From assembly GCA_964023275.1 (NCBI GenBank), contig OZ029915.1:13584712-13648711 (forward strand): 64,000 nucleotides of DNA, read 5' to 3'. Numbering within the stretch: position 1 is the first letter of the stretch; each line of letters opens with the position of its first letter. Positions 44,501 through 54,500 of the stretch are shown here, piece after piece. Origin of the DNA: Norana najaformis (taxonomy: Eukaryota; Annelida; Clitellata; Crassiclitellata; Hormogastridae). Under the pieces are notes generated by a model, which made no database searches, was not told where the DNA came from, and was given only the letters and a program-made list of their open reading frames with translations. The position numbers and the translations under genes were made by a program.

Positions 44501-46528
44501 CCCCACGTCATCTAATAGAGCCTGATCATAAAATACGATGACAACTACGTCTTCAGATTATCACTTAGTTGCAACGACTTGACTTGAAATTACACCAAGG
44601 GATCGTGACGTGATACCTGGAATCTGAAAATGAGGCGGTCCAGTTTTGAGTCTTTGCTTGAGAGGATTTATGTACGAAGTCAAAAAAAAGACGTTGACGG
44701 CATGGTTGAAGATTGCTTGATGAAATCTTCGACCGTAAGTTAACGAAGATGTGTTATGAATAAGACTACAGTAACAACGGTCACTTGAAGTTAGAAGTCA
44801 GTCAGAAGCAACCTGTTGTCCCACTCGACTCTATTTTGAACTTTGAATACATAGAATGTGAATCTGCATAACAGTCTGAAACTCGTTTAACAGACTGAAT
44901 CTGATCTGATCCAGCAAATAATATGTCGTCGATGCCGGTTAGGTAGGCGACTTGGCATTTAGAAAACATTAATGATTTACACAATTACAATATTTACAAT
45001 ATTGTATCATTACAATATTTCGTAACATCATCATACTTCTATCGCTGAAATGAGCCTATATAAAAATTATATGGTCTTGTAACTCTGATATTTCTAAATG
45101 CATCCTTTCTTGATGCATAGCTAGTACGAAGTTGCGATAGTTCACTGTGTTCTTTGATTTAAGTTTTAGTGATGGTTGCCATCGGCGGATTTACTCTGGC
45201 CATCTGTCTGTCAATAGTCTGCGTCGGAACTATTTGTTTGCGAAAGTAAGTAGCAGCAGTGTGTGGTTGTAGATTCAGATTTAGATACTTTATTCATCCA
45301 GAATATTTGCTCACATAAAACATACATGTACATATTCATACATATATATATACATACATACATACATACAAACTGACCTGACGTTAGCGTCAGCCATGCG
45401 GGGCATATGTTGCTGAATTGAGGGGTTTCAGGATATAAGCCTATAGAGAGATAACGAATACACTGAAAAGAGTATTTGAGAGTATGTTTTAGAGCAGCCG
45501 TGTATTGTGTTCAGTTTGTTTTTTAGGTTAAAAATGACGCTGGTCATTGCTGTCAATAGCAATCTATAGATTTGTGCCAGTAGACGTCTTAGTATTGGCG
45601 ACAGAAGTACTGACGATAGAAGTACTGCCTTAAACACAACCCACCCTAGCCTCCTCTCCCCTCCTCTCTCTGGCCTCCTGGCAACCGGACTTGGTTCTTG
45701 ACATGGCATCTTTGGACAACCCCACGGACTTGACGCAGCGCTCGTGAATAAGCTGGTGCCTTGCGCTTACCTTTCAAATAGCGCTTTAGAAATTTCGAGT
45801 TTACGATTACGATTACGGTGTCGTGATTAACTGTCTATGGTGATAAATTCGCGATAGACCGCCACTGCGAGGTGGAAAGGCAGGGGAATCTACCACCTCA
45901 TTTTCCCAATGAGTATTATGGACGAATCAATAAATCGTCTACAATGCGATCAACCCTCGTACCGAGGACGGTTGAGGAGAGAGAGAGAGAGGATTAACTG
46001 TTTAGTTTCAATTTAAAAAAAAATCCAAAGGACTTTGTGTAAAGTCTATGCTAGATATCGGGGGAATCTAGGACTCGATGCTCGATCGATTCGCAACTTC
46101 AGAGGTCGCCGACACGTAGGCTACATAAATACAAACAAACATACATACATATATATACATAAATATACATAAATACACACATTCGTGCATGTATGCATAC
46201 ATACATGTATACATACGTAGATAAATACATGCATAATCGTGAGTGGGCATAGGTTGCTTATACTGTAAATCCAAACTCTGCAAGGCTTAAAGCTGCAGAA
46301 TTTCACTTTTTTGTATTTATAGTTGCATGCAATGTTTTTAGATTCTACTCTGAAAGTAAGAAGAAGCAAGAATACAAGACGCTGAACTGTCGCAATACTT
46401 CATCCAGAGGTCACAGTGCAGATCAAATGCGTCCATTTGCAAACGACGTCCATGATTCTGGTATACAGCAGCTGCCGACGTATACAGTCTACGTTGGAGA
46501 CAATGATTTCAACAACGTCGATAATTAA
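38500..46528 (+). CDS. R3: SUEL lectin / CUB-like / sushi-like single-pass receptor
   Basis: Seven exons: 38500-38587, 39741-40061, 40483-40875, 42616-42768, 43383-43448, 45164-45245, 46342-46528; 1290 nt, 429 residues, GT-AG introns, same phases as its neighbours. Order: signal peptide (1-25), SUEL lectin (30-136), CUB-like (137-267), sushi-like (268-318), stalk (319-340), TM (341-366), short tail to 429. YGR and the post-Cys Glu are kept in the lectin. The tail has EYKTL and PTYTVYVGD but ends early at TAA 46526, in a TAA-rich stretch; DNA like the R2 end follows untranslated. A LINE tail lies directly before its lectin exon. Probably a membrane lectin receptor. Confidence 0.85.
38900..38984 (+). 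repeat. Purine-rich (GAA/GGA)n tract
   Basis: About 85 bp of almost pure A/G on the plus strand in R3 intron 1, after an AT-rich tract at 38830-38900. Confidence 0.9.
39055..39130 (-). repeat. LINE/SINE 3' end, subfamily B fragment
   Basis: GGGGTCCAACTTATTCACAG then GTCAAAACAAAATCGATAG, the reverse of the 19085 copy. Confidence 0.65.
39600..39735 (+). mobile_element. LINE 3' end abutting the R3 lectin exon
   Basis: TGGTTGAAAACCATACTGTT decodes to LKTILFDRGF, the last residues of the L2/CR1-like frame (RLK(S/T)VLF). Then GGAAGCGCTATATAAATG and a TGATTACAAATT tail. The tail ends about 6-8 bp from the splice acceptor AG at 39739-39740. Confidence 0.65.
39741..40061 (+). CDS. R3 exon 2: SUEL/Gal_lectin domain
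   Basis: 107 codons, phase 1 to 1. EEFCQSETF, CLKNEVILMKNATYGRMRIG, ILGCSADVLPVLDRKCSG, CEIRVVDMS, KPCYPGLIVYLEASYRC. Confidence 0.9.
40202..40262. repeat. GATC-dense inverted repeat
   Basis: Eight GATC tetramers in about 60 bp. The ends GAACCGATC and GATCGGTTC are inverted copies, and the interior (GGTCGATCGGATCGATC) is itself palindromic. It lies in R3 intron 2. Confidence 0.75.
40483..40875 (+). CDS. R3 exon 3: CUB-like domain
   Basis: 131 codons, phase 1 to 1. DEERSCTVVASNNPIHII, KICGTTFQPWTVEAPVGQ, SCESHGVALVVDKIRKQN, ASICGGSRQREKEIYLSAGN. Four cysteines as in the other copies; clearly diverged from R1/R2. Confidence 0.88.
41797..42309 (-). mobile_element. RTE-like LINE, C-terminal end of reverse transcriptase ORF
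   Basis: A minus-strand frame reads LYGCESWTLRKEEERRIEAF, CLRMIMQISWMEKRSNEWVL, RKLIYFGHIMRKEG, RKRGRPRINWLGNIRAWTGL. This is the region after the palm in RTE/L1-like elements of many invertebrates. 5'-truncated. In R3 intron 3, opposite strand. Confidence 0.85.
42616..42768 (+). CDS. R3 exon 4: compact sushi-like module
   Basis: 51 codons, phase 1 to 1: GCSDIIPPEDAWLKRN, GCYSSRKTWQLNC, GKWMGVLGNC. Confidence 0.85.
43383..43448 (+). CDS. R3 exon 5: stalk
   Basis: 22 codons, phase 1 to 1: DAPVSNRIEESEHTSKLS then DNGQ. Acceptor CACTGCAG, donor GTAAAT. Same length as R4 exon 5. Confidence 0.65.
43449..45163 (+). other. R3 intron 5, nothing recognised
   Basis: No domain, paralogous exon or clear repeat was found. 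The 106-codon frame at 44221-44541 lacks any recognisable feature. Confidence 0.5.
45164..45245 (+). CDS. R3 exon 6: transmembrane helix
   Basis: 82 bp. VLVMVAIGGFTLAICLSIVC then VGTICLRK. Donor GTAAGT. Confidence 0.85.
45335..45372. repeat. (CATA)n microsatellite
   Basis: CATACATATATATATACATA-type run in R3 intron 6. Confidence 0.85.
45628..45818 (+). repeat. Short 3'-tail repeat, subfamily A
   Basis: TTAAACACAACCCACCCTAG, CTTGGTTCTTGACATGGCAT, CTCGTGAATAAGCTGGTGCC, GAGTTTACGATTACGATTAC. One of the cleanest copies. Confidence 0.8.
46120..46235. repeat. (ACAT)n microsatellite
   Basis: CATACATACATATATATACA-type run. It explains two minus-strand Tyr/Cys/Met-rich frames, which are artefacts. 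Confidence 0.9.
46342..46528 (+). CDS. R3 exon 7: cytoplasmic tail and stop
   Basis: 62 codons with TAA. KFYSESKKKQEYKTLNCRN, then PTYTVYVGDNDFNNVDN. Shortest tail of the four. DNA just after the stop contains ATTCATCTGCTCGGCTGTGA, the counterpart of the translated R2 end. Confidence 0.87.
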
Positions 46529-46957
46529 TCTCATCATCAACACAGCCGCCGCTAATAATAATTCATCTGCTCGGCTGTGATTAATTCCTTAGAAAAGTCC
46601 ATTCATCTGATTCTAACAGATTTAATAGCGAAATGTTCCGTAAAATAAGTAGACATGTATTGATCATATAATATTTCTTGACATAATATTGTGAAAGAAA
46701 TTAACTGTTCGATAGAGATACTACTGTAGAAACGCTGATATTTCGTTATGTGATTCCAGTTTTCTCTCACACTGGTTTTCAATACAATGACTGATTGGCT
46801 TAGGCCTGGATAGTGCATTGTGGTACATTTGTTATTCTTTTTGCAGCTTATGCTAGCCTATTTTTATATATACATACATAATTCGCTTTTTCTATAGGAC
46901 ATTCTCTGTGCATCCTGAAATAGTTAATATTCTGTGTAGACAGAAGGTCACCGTGGG

Positions 46958-47076
46958 GTATAGTGGTCGATTGTGGGGCATAGAGCACTCGGCTTGTAAT
47001 GCAAGGCGTACGGGTTCAAGCCTCCTCTGAGACGACTACTTTGTAGAGACCTTGAGCAAGTCTGTCACTCACTGTC
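46958..47076 (+). repeat. tRNA-derived SINE
   Basis: GAGCACTCGGCTTGTAATGC, AAGGCGTAC, GGGTTCAAGCC (box B-like), then GACCTTGAGCAAGTCTGTCA. Same layout as 12378. Its end abuts the LINE starting at about 47077. Confidence 0.7.
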
Positions 47077-49885
47077 CGTCGTGCTGCTCCTCCGGGCTAC
47101 TGTTTCCTCGACGCTCTTCGTCCGGTCGACTCTCAGTCTAACCCTCTCGCTCAGAACCACGGTGGTATCGTCTTCTACCATCGTGAACACCTCTCCATTA
47201 AAACGATTCCTCTCCCTCTTCATGTCTCCTCCTTCGAAGCCTTATGCCTCTCCTGCGCATCGATTCGTGGACCAGTCACGGTACTTGCCCTATATCGTCC
47301 GGGCTCTGCGCCTCTCTCCTCCACCTTCTCCGAACTCTCCGTGCTCCTTGAGACCTTCGCCACCTTCAATTCCCAGCTCGTCTTCACCGGCGACCTCAAC
47401 AGCCATCTCGAAAACCCTGATCTTCCGGAGTCCGTTCGCTTCGACGACCTACTCTACCAAGTCGGCTTCACCCAAGACGTTGCGGAACCCACACACATAT
47501 TGGGTGGCTGGCTTGACGTCGTCATCACTCGTGATGACTGCAACATATTGGACTTCACAATCGAACCGCCGGTTCTGTCTGATCACAGTCTTCTTCTCTT
47601 CAAGATCCGCTTCCTCTCTTCCCAGCCGTCTTACGCACTTCGATCCGTGCGCGGCTGGAATAATCTGGACCGTGATCTCTTCCGCGCTGGCCTGGTCAAC
47701 ACTCCCCTGTGCGGCGACCTCTCATCCTTGGCCTCCTGTAATACAACCGAGCTCTTCGATCTCTACGACTCCTCCATTCGCCTTCTCATCGATCGCCTTC
47801 TCCCGCTGTGCACGTTGTGGGCTCGTCGAAGGCCACTGGCCCCCTGATTCGATCGGGCCTGCGGTACCTTGCGTCGTAACGTCAGGCGTCTTGAGCGAAG
47901 ATACCGGCGAACGCATGACCCAGCTGACCGTCTAGAGTGGCTGCATCTCCTCCGCTCAATGCATCGGGAGTTCCGAGTCAAGGAGGCGGCCTACTGGGAG
48001 TCGCTGATCGATCGAGAGAAGAGTAATCCGCGTCGACTTTGGCGCTCGCTCTCTGCTGTCCTTGATCGCTCTATCGCCTCCGGCTTTTCAGCTCAGCCTC
48101 AATTCACCGCCACGGACTATCTTAACTACATGAGGGACAAGATCGACTCTGTTCGTCGGTCTACTGGGGGCTGGCCTCTGCCCTCTTTCCCTCCCACGTC
48201 TTCCAGGCTCCATAGTTGGAGCCCTTTATCTCTGGATGATGTCCGTCAGCTAACCCTGAACTCACCAGCCAAGTCCTGTGAACTGGACACGCTTCCTGCA
48301 TTTTTAATTAAGGAATTTATTGACGATCTTATTCCTTTTTTCATTTTTTGCGTAACACTTCTTTGGTTGAGGGCTCAATCCCGCCCTCCCACAAACGTGC
48401 AGTAGTTTTTCCATCTTTGAAGCGCCAGGCCCTTGACCTTAGTGCCCCCTCTAATTACCGTCTCATTTCTAACCTGTCCTGTCTCTCCAAGCTCCTTGAA
48501 AGATCCGTCTCTTGTCAGCTATCTCACTACCTCGACACTAACTCTCTCATGCCTCCTCTTCAGTCCGGGTTGAGGAAATACCATTCCACCGAATCACTTA
48601 TGACTCGCCTTCTTGCTGACGTTTTTGGGGCTATTGATTGCAGGCAGGTCACCCTTCTGGCCCTTTTCGATGTAAGTGCTGCTTTCGATACCGTTGATCA
48701 TTCCATCTTATTAGAGCGTTTGGAGATTTCCTTTCGCATCACTGGCTCTGCCCTCACCTGGTTTCGATCATTCCTCTCCGACCGCCTTCAATCTGTCGTT
48801 TTTGGGCCCTCGCGGTCCCCTTGGTCTCCCGTATTTTTTGGTCTCCCCCCAGGTTCTGTCCTAGCTCCTCTCCTCTATATTTTATATACCTCCGATCTAG
48901 CTCAGACCCTCCTCCCACTGAGTGTTGCCGTCCTTCAGTAAGCAGACGACACCCAGGCTTATGCCCATGGTCCGGCGGAGGCAGCCCCTGCCCTTGTCCA
49001 GAGGATTCTCGATGCCACCTCTGTCCTTGACCTATGGATGTCCTCCAATCGCCTCTGCTTGAATTGTAATAAGACCAAGTTCATCTGGCTTGGTGGCCGC
49101 TTACAGCTCGCCAAGATCGATCTCTCCTCCTTACGCCAAAGATTTCCAGATATCTCCTTCTCTACTACGGTCCAGGATCTCGGGGTTGTACTGGATCAGG
49201 AGCTTTCCTTGTCTGCTCATGTTAACAGCGTCTCTCGCTCTTGTTTTTATCATCTTCGTCAACTCCGTACCATTCGCCGTACTCTTTCCTTTCAAGCTAT
49301 CTCCACGCTAGTCCATGCCCTCATTTGCACCAGGGTTGACTTTGGGAACGCCACCTTTACCGGCCTATCGCTTGCCAACACTGCTAAGCTACAATCTGTG
49401 CTCAACTCTGCTGCTCGTCTCATTGGGAGCATTCCAAAGTATGGCCACATCTCATCTTATATTCGTGACACTCTTCACTCGCTCCCCGTCCAGCAGCGTG
49501 TCCACTTTAAGATCCTCTCCCTCATGCTCAATAGTGTTGTTGGCTCTGCTCCCTTTACCTCATTGACTTCTGCACTTTGGTCTCCTCGTTGCCGGGCCGT
49601 AGCAACCTTCGCTCGGCCACTCAGGATCTCCTGTTTGTCCCTCGCATGGGTACCGCTGCAGCCGAGTCCAGAAGCTTTGCCTACGTTGGTCCCACTTGCT
49701 GGAATCGTCTCCCTCGAGTATTGCGACTTGAGCTCCTTTCTCTCCCTCTCTCAGTGTTCCGCAGGCGCCTGAAGACTGTACTGTTCAACAGTGATTTTAC
49801 TTTTTCGGGTCGGAAGCACCTCTGTTGAGTTTATCCTCTAAGAGGCGCTTTATAAATCTCAAATTACAAATTACAATCTTAGATA
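47077..49885 (+). mobile_element. Nearly complete L2/CR1-like LINE (endonuclease + reverse transcriptase), inactivated
   Basis: Endonuclease part: GGIVFYHREHLSIKTIP, VLALYRPGSAP, FTGDLNSHLENP, LSDHSLLLFKI. Then a linker (RREFRVKEAAYW-like) and the reverse transcriptase: PSNYRLISNLSCLSKLLE, DVSAAFDTVDHSILLERL, GSVLAPLLYILYTSDLAQ. The Tyr codon of the catalytic YADD box is a TAA stop at 48939-48941, and there are other stops and frameshifts (near 47847, 48370, 49550). The C-terminus is intact to RLKTVLFNS. The 3' end is AAGAGGCGCTTTATAAATC plus an ATTACAAATTACAA tail. 5'-truncated within the endonuclease. It fills much of the R3-R4 spacer. Confidence 0.92.
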
Positions 49886-49933
49886 CACGGGTCTCTTTAA
49901 ATCCAGTACATACACAGCTCGCCTTTGGCAGCT

Positions 49934-49942
49934 TACATCATC

Positions 49943-49974
<32 letters not shown>

Positions 49975-50900
49975 AAACGATGGGCTCAACACCCGTAGGT
50001 GTCCGATGCCATTCTCGCTATGTTCCTCCACTGTTGTCATTTCAGTACGGCGTGGCTCAACACCTGGAGTGATGTTCCACAGCATTCGATTATGTCGTCT
50101 ACCCATTCCTTGTGGGGCCGTCCTCTCTTGTTTGGTCCATCCATCATTCCGAGCACTAATGTCTTGATCTTCCTATCGTTACTCACTCTGCATATGTGAC
50201 CAAATAATCCCAGTTTCTTCTGAACTACCTTCTGCATCAAGTTCTCTTTGAGATTTATCCGTCTGTATAGTTCTGCATTGCTCACCTTTTGTGTCCATCC
50301 TATTTTTAAAATCTTCCTATGGCATTTTCTCTGGAAAGCCAGCATCCTTCTTTCAAAGTCTTTCGTTATTACCCAAGTCTCACATTTATTTAACATGCTA
50401 CTGAAAACACATGTTTTCAGAACGCTAAGTTTTGTCTCCAGCTTTATGGCTTTGCTTTTCCAAATCTTATCCATAGCTTTCAATGTTGCTGTCGCCTTTG
50501 AAATTCTAACTAGTACTTCTTTCCTACTGTCCAAGTCATACGTCATTTACATCCAAGGTATGTAAACTTTTCAACATTTTCCAACTGAATGCCGTCTTCG
50601 ACAATCTTCTTTGTTAAATTCTTTTACCCAAATGCCATTGTTTTTGTTTTTCAAAATTTATGTTGATGCCATATCTCTTTCCTTCTTCATTCAGAGTTTG
50701 TACTGTTTGCTCCAGTCGTTGTTTGTCTTATCCAATCTGGTCAGTATCGTCAGCAAAGCAAAGATTATTGATCCTTATGCTGCTCACCGATACTCCATCA
50801 TCTTCCTTGATCTCGTCCAGTGCTCTTTCTAGGTGTGTGATGAAACTATCAGAGGTACAAGACAGCGTGATCCAATATCACCAAGTGTTTTCATCATACA
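49934..50900 (-). mobile_element. RTE/L1-like LINE 3' part with (GAT)n tail
   Basis: Minus-strand frame: VLVRISKATATLKAMDKIW, MLNKCETWVITKDFERRML, KLGLFGHICRVSND, GPNKRGRPHKEWVDDI. Upstream, frameshifted, come INLCFADDTDQIG and LEQTVQTLNEEGKRYG. The element ends in (ATC)n on the plus strand at 49934-49975, the reverse of a (GAT)n tail. Confidence 0.82.
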
Positions 50901-51123
50901 CACTTACAGCATCACACTTTTCATCACTCATAGCGGCCCAAAATAAGGCAACATACATTCAGTGTAAATAGGGCTTAGTTGGCCTATTTAACTCTGTGGG
51001 CTTGTGAACTTTTAAGAATAAATTAAATCTACTCAGATTGCTGTCTATTATATAGATTCTAATGATTAGCAAACCATTCTCTTTAAGAAAGTGGTTTTCT
51101 GCACGCATTACTTCCTTATAGGT

Positions 51124-51144
51124 TTTTGAGATGATCCCTGACCT
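51124..51144 (+). promoter_or_regulatory. Conserved 21-bp upstream motif of R4
   Basis: TTTTGAGATGATCCC then TGACCT, ending 274 bp before the R4 start codon. The opposite strand reads AGGTCA-G-GGATCA, the best DR1-like form of the four. Confidence 0.55.
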
Positions 51145-51417
51145 CTAATTATAATATGACAATTTTTATACCCTGATGGGTAGGAACCTGTTAAGTTGCC
51201 GCAAAATACTGCGCCAGCTTTGAGGCAGACTCTGGATTCACAGTTGTTCTTAAGCAGGATCTGCATACCTGTCGTATTTTTCAGTTGTAGAGATCGCTGT
51301 CGTCAGTTGATAAACTTGTTCAAATTGTCACCTAGGCTTCTAAACCGTCGAATTGCTTGATGGGCCAATGTAACACGTTAACTTTTAGTTGTAGGCTTAA
51401 TTTGTTCCAAAGTAAAT

Positions 51418-51544
51418 ATGCCACTGAAGACCAGCAGGCCTAAATTACCCAAGCAGCCGACGATATTGGGGTTAGGCCTAATATTATTACTCTTCTTACA
51501 CGCGTGTACATCTTCAATCGGGGAAACACTGCAGCAAAAGCCAG
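51418..51544 (+). CDS. R4 exon 1: signal peptide
   Basis: Starts MPLKTSRPKLPKQP, then the hydrophobic core TILGLGLILLLFLHACTSS. Donor GGTAGG; exit phase 1. The n-region is longer than in R1-R3. Confidence 0.72.
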
Positions 51545-54500
51545 GTAGGATAAAAAATTTACCACACGCTATATTCTGTTAATTCTTTTCAGTGTATCCT
51601 GTAGTCGTTTGAGGCATGGTCTGTGTCCAGAGCTTCAATGCTTTTGCATAGAAACGACCTTCCAGGAATATCTCGACGAAGAGGCTTGTTTTTCCAGATA
51701 TTCCCTTATACCAGCAAAGACTAACAGCCATTCGAGGTTTGGTTTAGCATAGGCACAGGCATAGGCCTAAGTTTTTTGTATCAGATTCAGAAACGAAGAA
51801 GAGACAGACAACACGCAGAAACGGAGACAGGGAACAAATTTTCAATGGAAGACTCTGTGGAAGGGAATAAAAATAGCGCGCCACTAAGTTTTAGGCTACT
51901 TTTATGCTGGTGAGACCCATAGTGTCAGTTTTTGCATCAGCTTATTGAGTCTCTCACTAGCACAACAGTCGCAAATGTAGGCCTACATGCCTATCGTCAT
52001 GTACCGCACAAGGTGGGTTTGTTGGCTTAACATTTACTGCCCTCCCTCTGAGGCAGTTGTAGAACTGACACTAGATGTCGCCAGAAAAAAAGAAGTCTAA
52101 ACTACTGTTGGACTCCGCCTAAGACTATCTCAACAGGAAGTCTGAGCCTGTCCCAAGCCAAAGAGCAGGATTCTGCGACGGACTTGCAACCCACCCAGGT
52201 AAAAATGCTTAGCAGGAAAAACAGTGCAACATGTTTATTATACAAATTGTGTGTTGGAAAGAGGTGAAGGAAGGGGAGGCTGCACAATCTCACATCGGAT
52301 GGTGGGCCACCTAACTCCAATATGAAGAGCCTGTTTTCGGAAGTCGGGATTGGGAGATTTCGGTTCCTTTCAAGTAAATTTTAACAGACGTTGGCGCATT
52401 GGATATAAGAACTTTGAACGACACTGGAAGGTTAGCACAGATAATAAAGAATATAATAGAGAATACAATGTGCAGATCCTCAGTATCAGTGAGATTAGTC
52501 TCATTCCAGTATAGACTAAGATTATGATAATTGGAGAGTGGACTGAAATAGATAGGATCATATTCAGTGAATGATATCGCTCTGTAGCTTAAAATCAACG
52601 GACAGCAGTTGTGACAGGGAGATGATGACTCCCATAGGATCGGCAAATGATGCATTGCAAGTTGAAGTACAACGAATGCAATATGAAAACGAAAATGCGT
52701 CTCTACAGTATGAGGCCATTTGGTGTGGGACACGTTATTGTATAAGTGGGAAACCTTGCCAATGATGGTAGAGAATGGGAAGAGACTGGAGGCAGCACAT
52801 CACAGATAGGCCTATCTGCATAAAATTCTGTGGCGTTGATAGTTTATCAATAAAACAATAACAGAAAGGACAAAACAATTTGAAATAGAAAAAATCACTA
52901 GAAAGTGAAGACTAAAGTGGATGGGACATTGGCTGGTATGGACAAGATAAAAGAGCCAATCAAGCGATTATTTAGATCTCTGAGGGAATGAAGAAGGGAA
53001 AGACGGAAAAAGAATAGGTCGGGACCGTCAGAGATGCTCTGGGGTGCCTGGATATGTCGTGGGATGAGGCAATGAGAATGGTGATGGACAAAGATCTTCG
53101 TGGTGAAGCTGCGTTGTCCGATGTGCAGACCTACACAGAGAAGACTAAGTACATGTAAGTAAACCATAGTGGACGCGCTATTTTTCTATTCCCCCAGAGT
53201 TAACTTCTCCATTTGCTCGAAGTCATTGACTGCTGGCCACCCAGTCTTGGACTGAATAACTAACTCATTTTGTAATAACCCCTTGCGCTGCTTTGGTCCT
53301 GTACCTTGGCCTTGTTTTATTCCAGAAGTCGGGACGGGGCTTTGGCTGAGGAATCACAAGGCATAATTTAGTATTCTATATTATACAATGGTTCTATACC
53401 CAGAAGGAAGCATTACCCCACCTTGAGTACAGCTCTACCGTACATGTAGAAGCATACTGCAACAGGACACCTAATACATACATATAAACACTAGAATAAA
53501 ATGCAACTCCAGTATTCTGGCTCCGTGGCCGCGACCAGAAGCCACGAGGCCGAGGCCAAAAGCCACGTGGCCAAGGCCAGAAGCCACGAGGCCGACCGAG
53601 GCCAGAAGCCGCGAGACCGAGGCGCCAAGCCATGGTTAAAGAAGCCAAAGACACAGTCGAGAGCGCTAAATTTTGCCTCGAGGCCTTGCATCGCTGATAC
53701 GTTGACCTGCTCTCTGATCACAGCATTGGCTTGTGGTCATATTTTCTTGAAACGACGTGACGTTAGACCTTTCCTTGCAGAATGCTTAGTCTTCGTCTCA
53801 TATTTCCTGTGCAATAACCCTTAATTTTTAATGAAATGCTTAAAATTTGTTATATTGCTTAAAAGGTACAGTTCAAGAGTACTGTCAAACGGACACTTTT
53901 CACTCGAAATGTCTGAAGAATGAAGTGATACTCATGAAAAGCGCCACCTACGGACGCATGCGCATTGGCCGATGCATAACAGCGGATGAAGTAGCGGAGC
54001 ATGGTCCAGAGGCAGAGGAAGATCCGCGGTTTCTCGGCTGTTCGAAAGATGTCCTGGCAATTCTTGATCAGAAATGTTCTGGAAGGACTGAATGCGAAGT
54101 TCGAGTGGTAGACTTATCACACAGAAAGATCAAACCATGCCTTGGAGGGCTAAATGCTCATCTAGAAGCCGCCTTTGATTGCATCACGAGTAAGTCTTGG
54201 CAAATGATAACGTTACACGATTATCCCACAATAGGCCTAATCTTTCGGCGGCGACCTTCAAAGTTGTCAATCGATCGAGCTTTGAATCCTAGATTCGTCC
54301 AATTCCTAGCGTAGTGTTAACTCGAGGAGATAGACAAGTCTCCTCGATTTTCTTATAATAGGCACATATTTAAATCACACCATCTGGTGTGCAATTCAAC
54401 TAAACAGGTCTAAGGTGCTTGTGAGAGTTTGTTACAGAGTGCCAGATACGACAGAAGAAGCCGATCAGTGACTATGCAAGCTACTAGAAAGGGCTAAGAG

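Noticed and set aside
46068-46369. Minus frames rich in Tyr, Cys and Met
   Set aside because: Direct translation of the ACAT microsatellite.
46958-47076. tRNA gene
   Set aside because: Box B is good, but the cloverleaf is not convincing and the same sequence recurs at 12378 with the same non-tRNA tail, so it is a SINE head.
47081-47935. 284-codon Ser/Pro-rich frame
   Set aside because: It is the wrong-frame shadow of the LINE endonuclease, which is read in other frames there.
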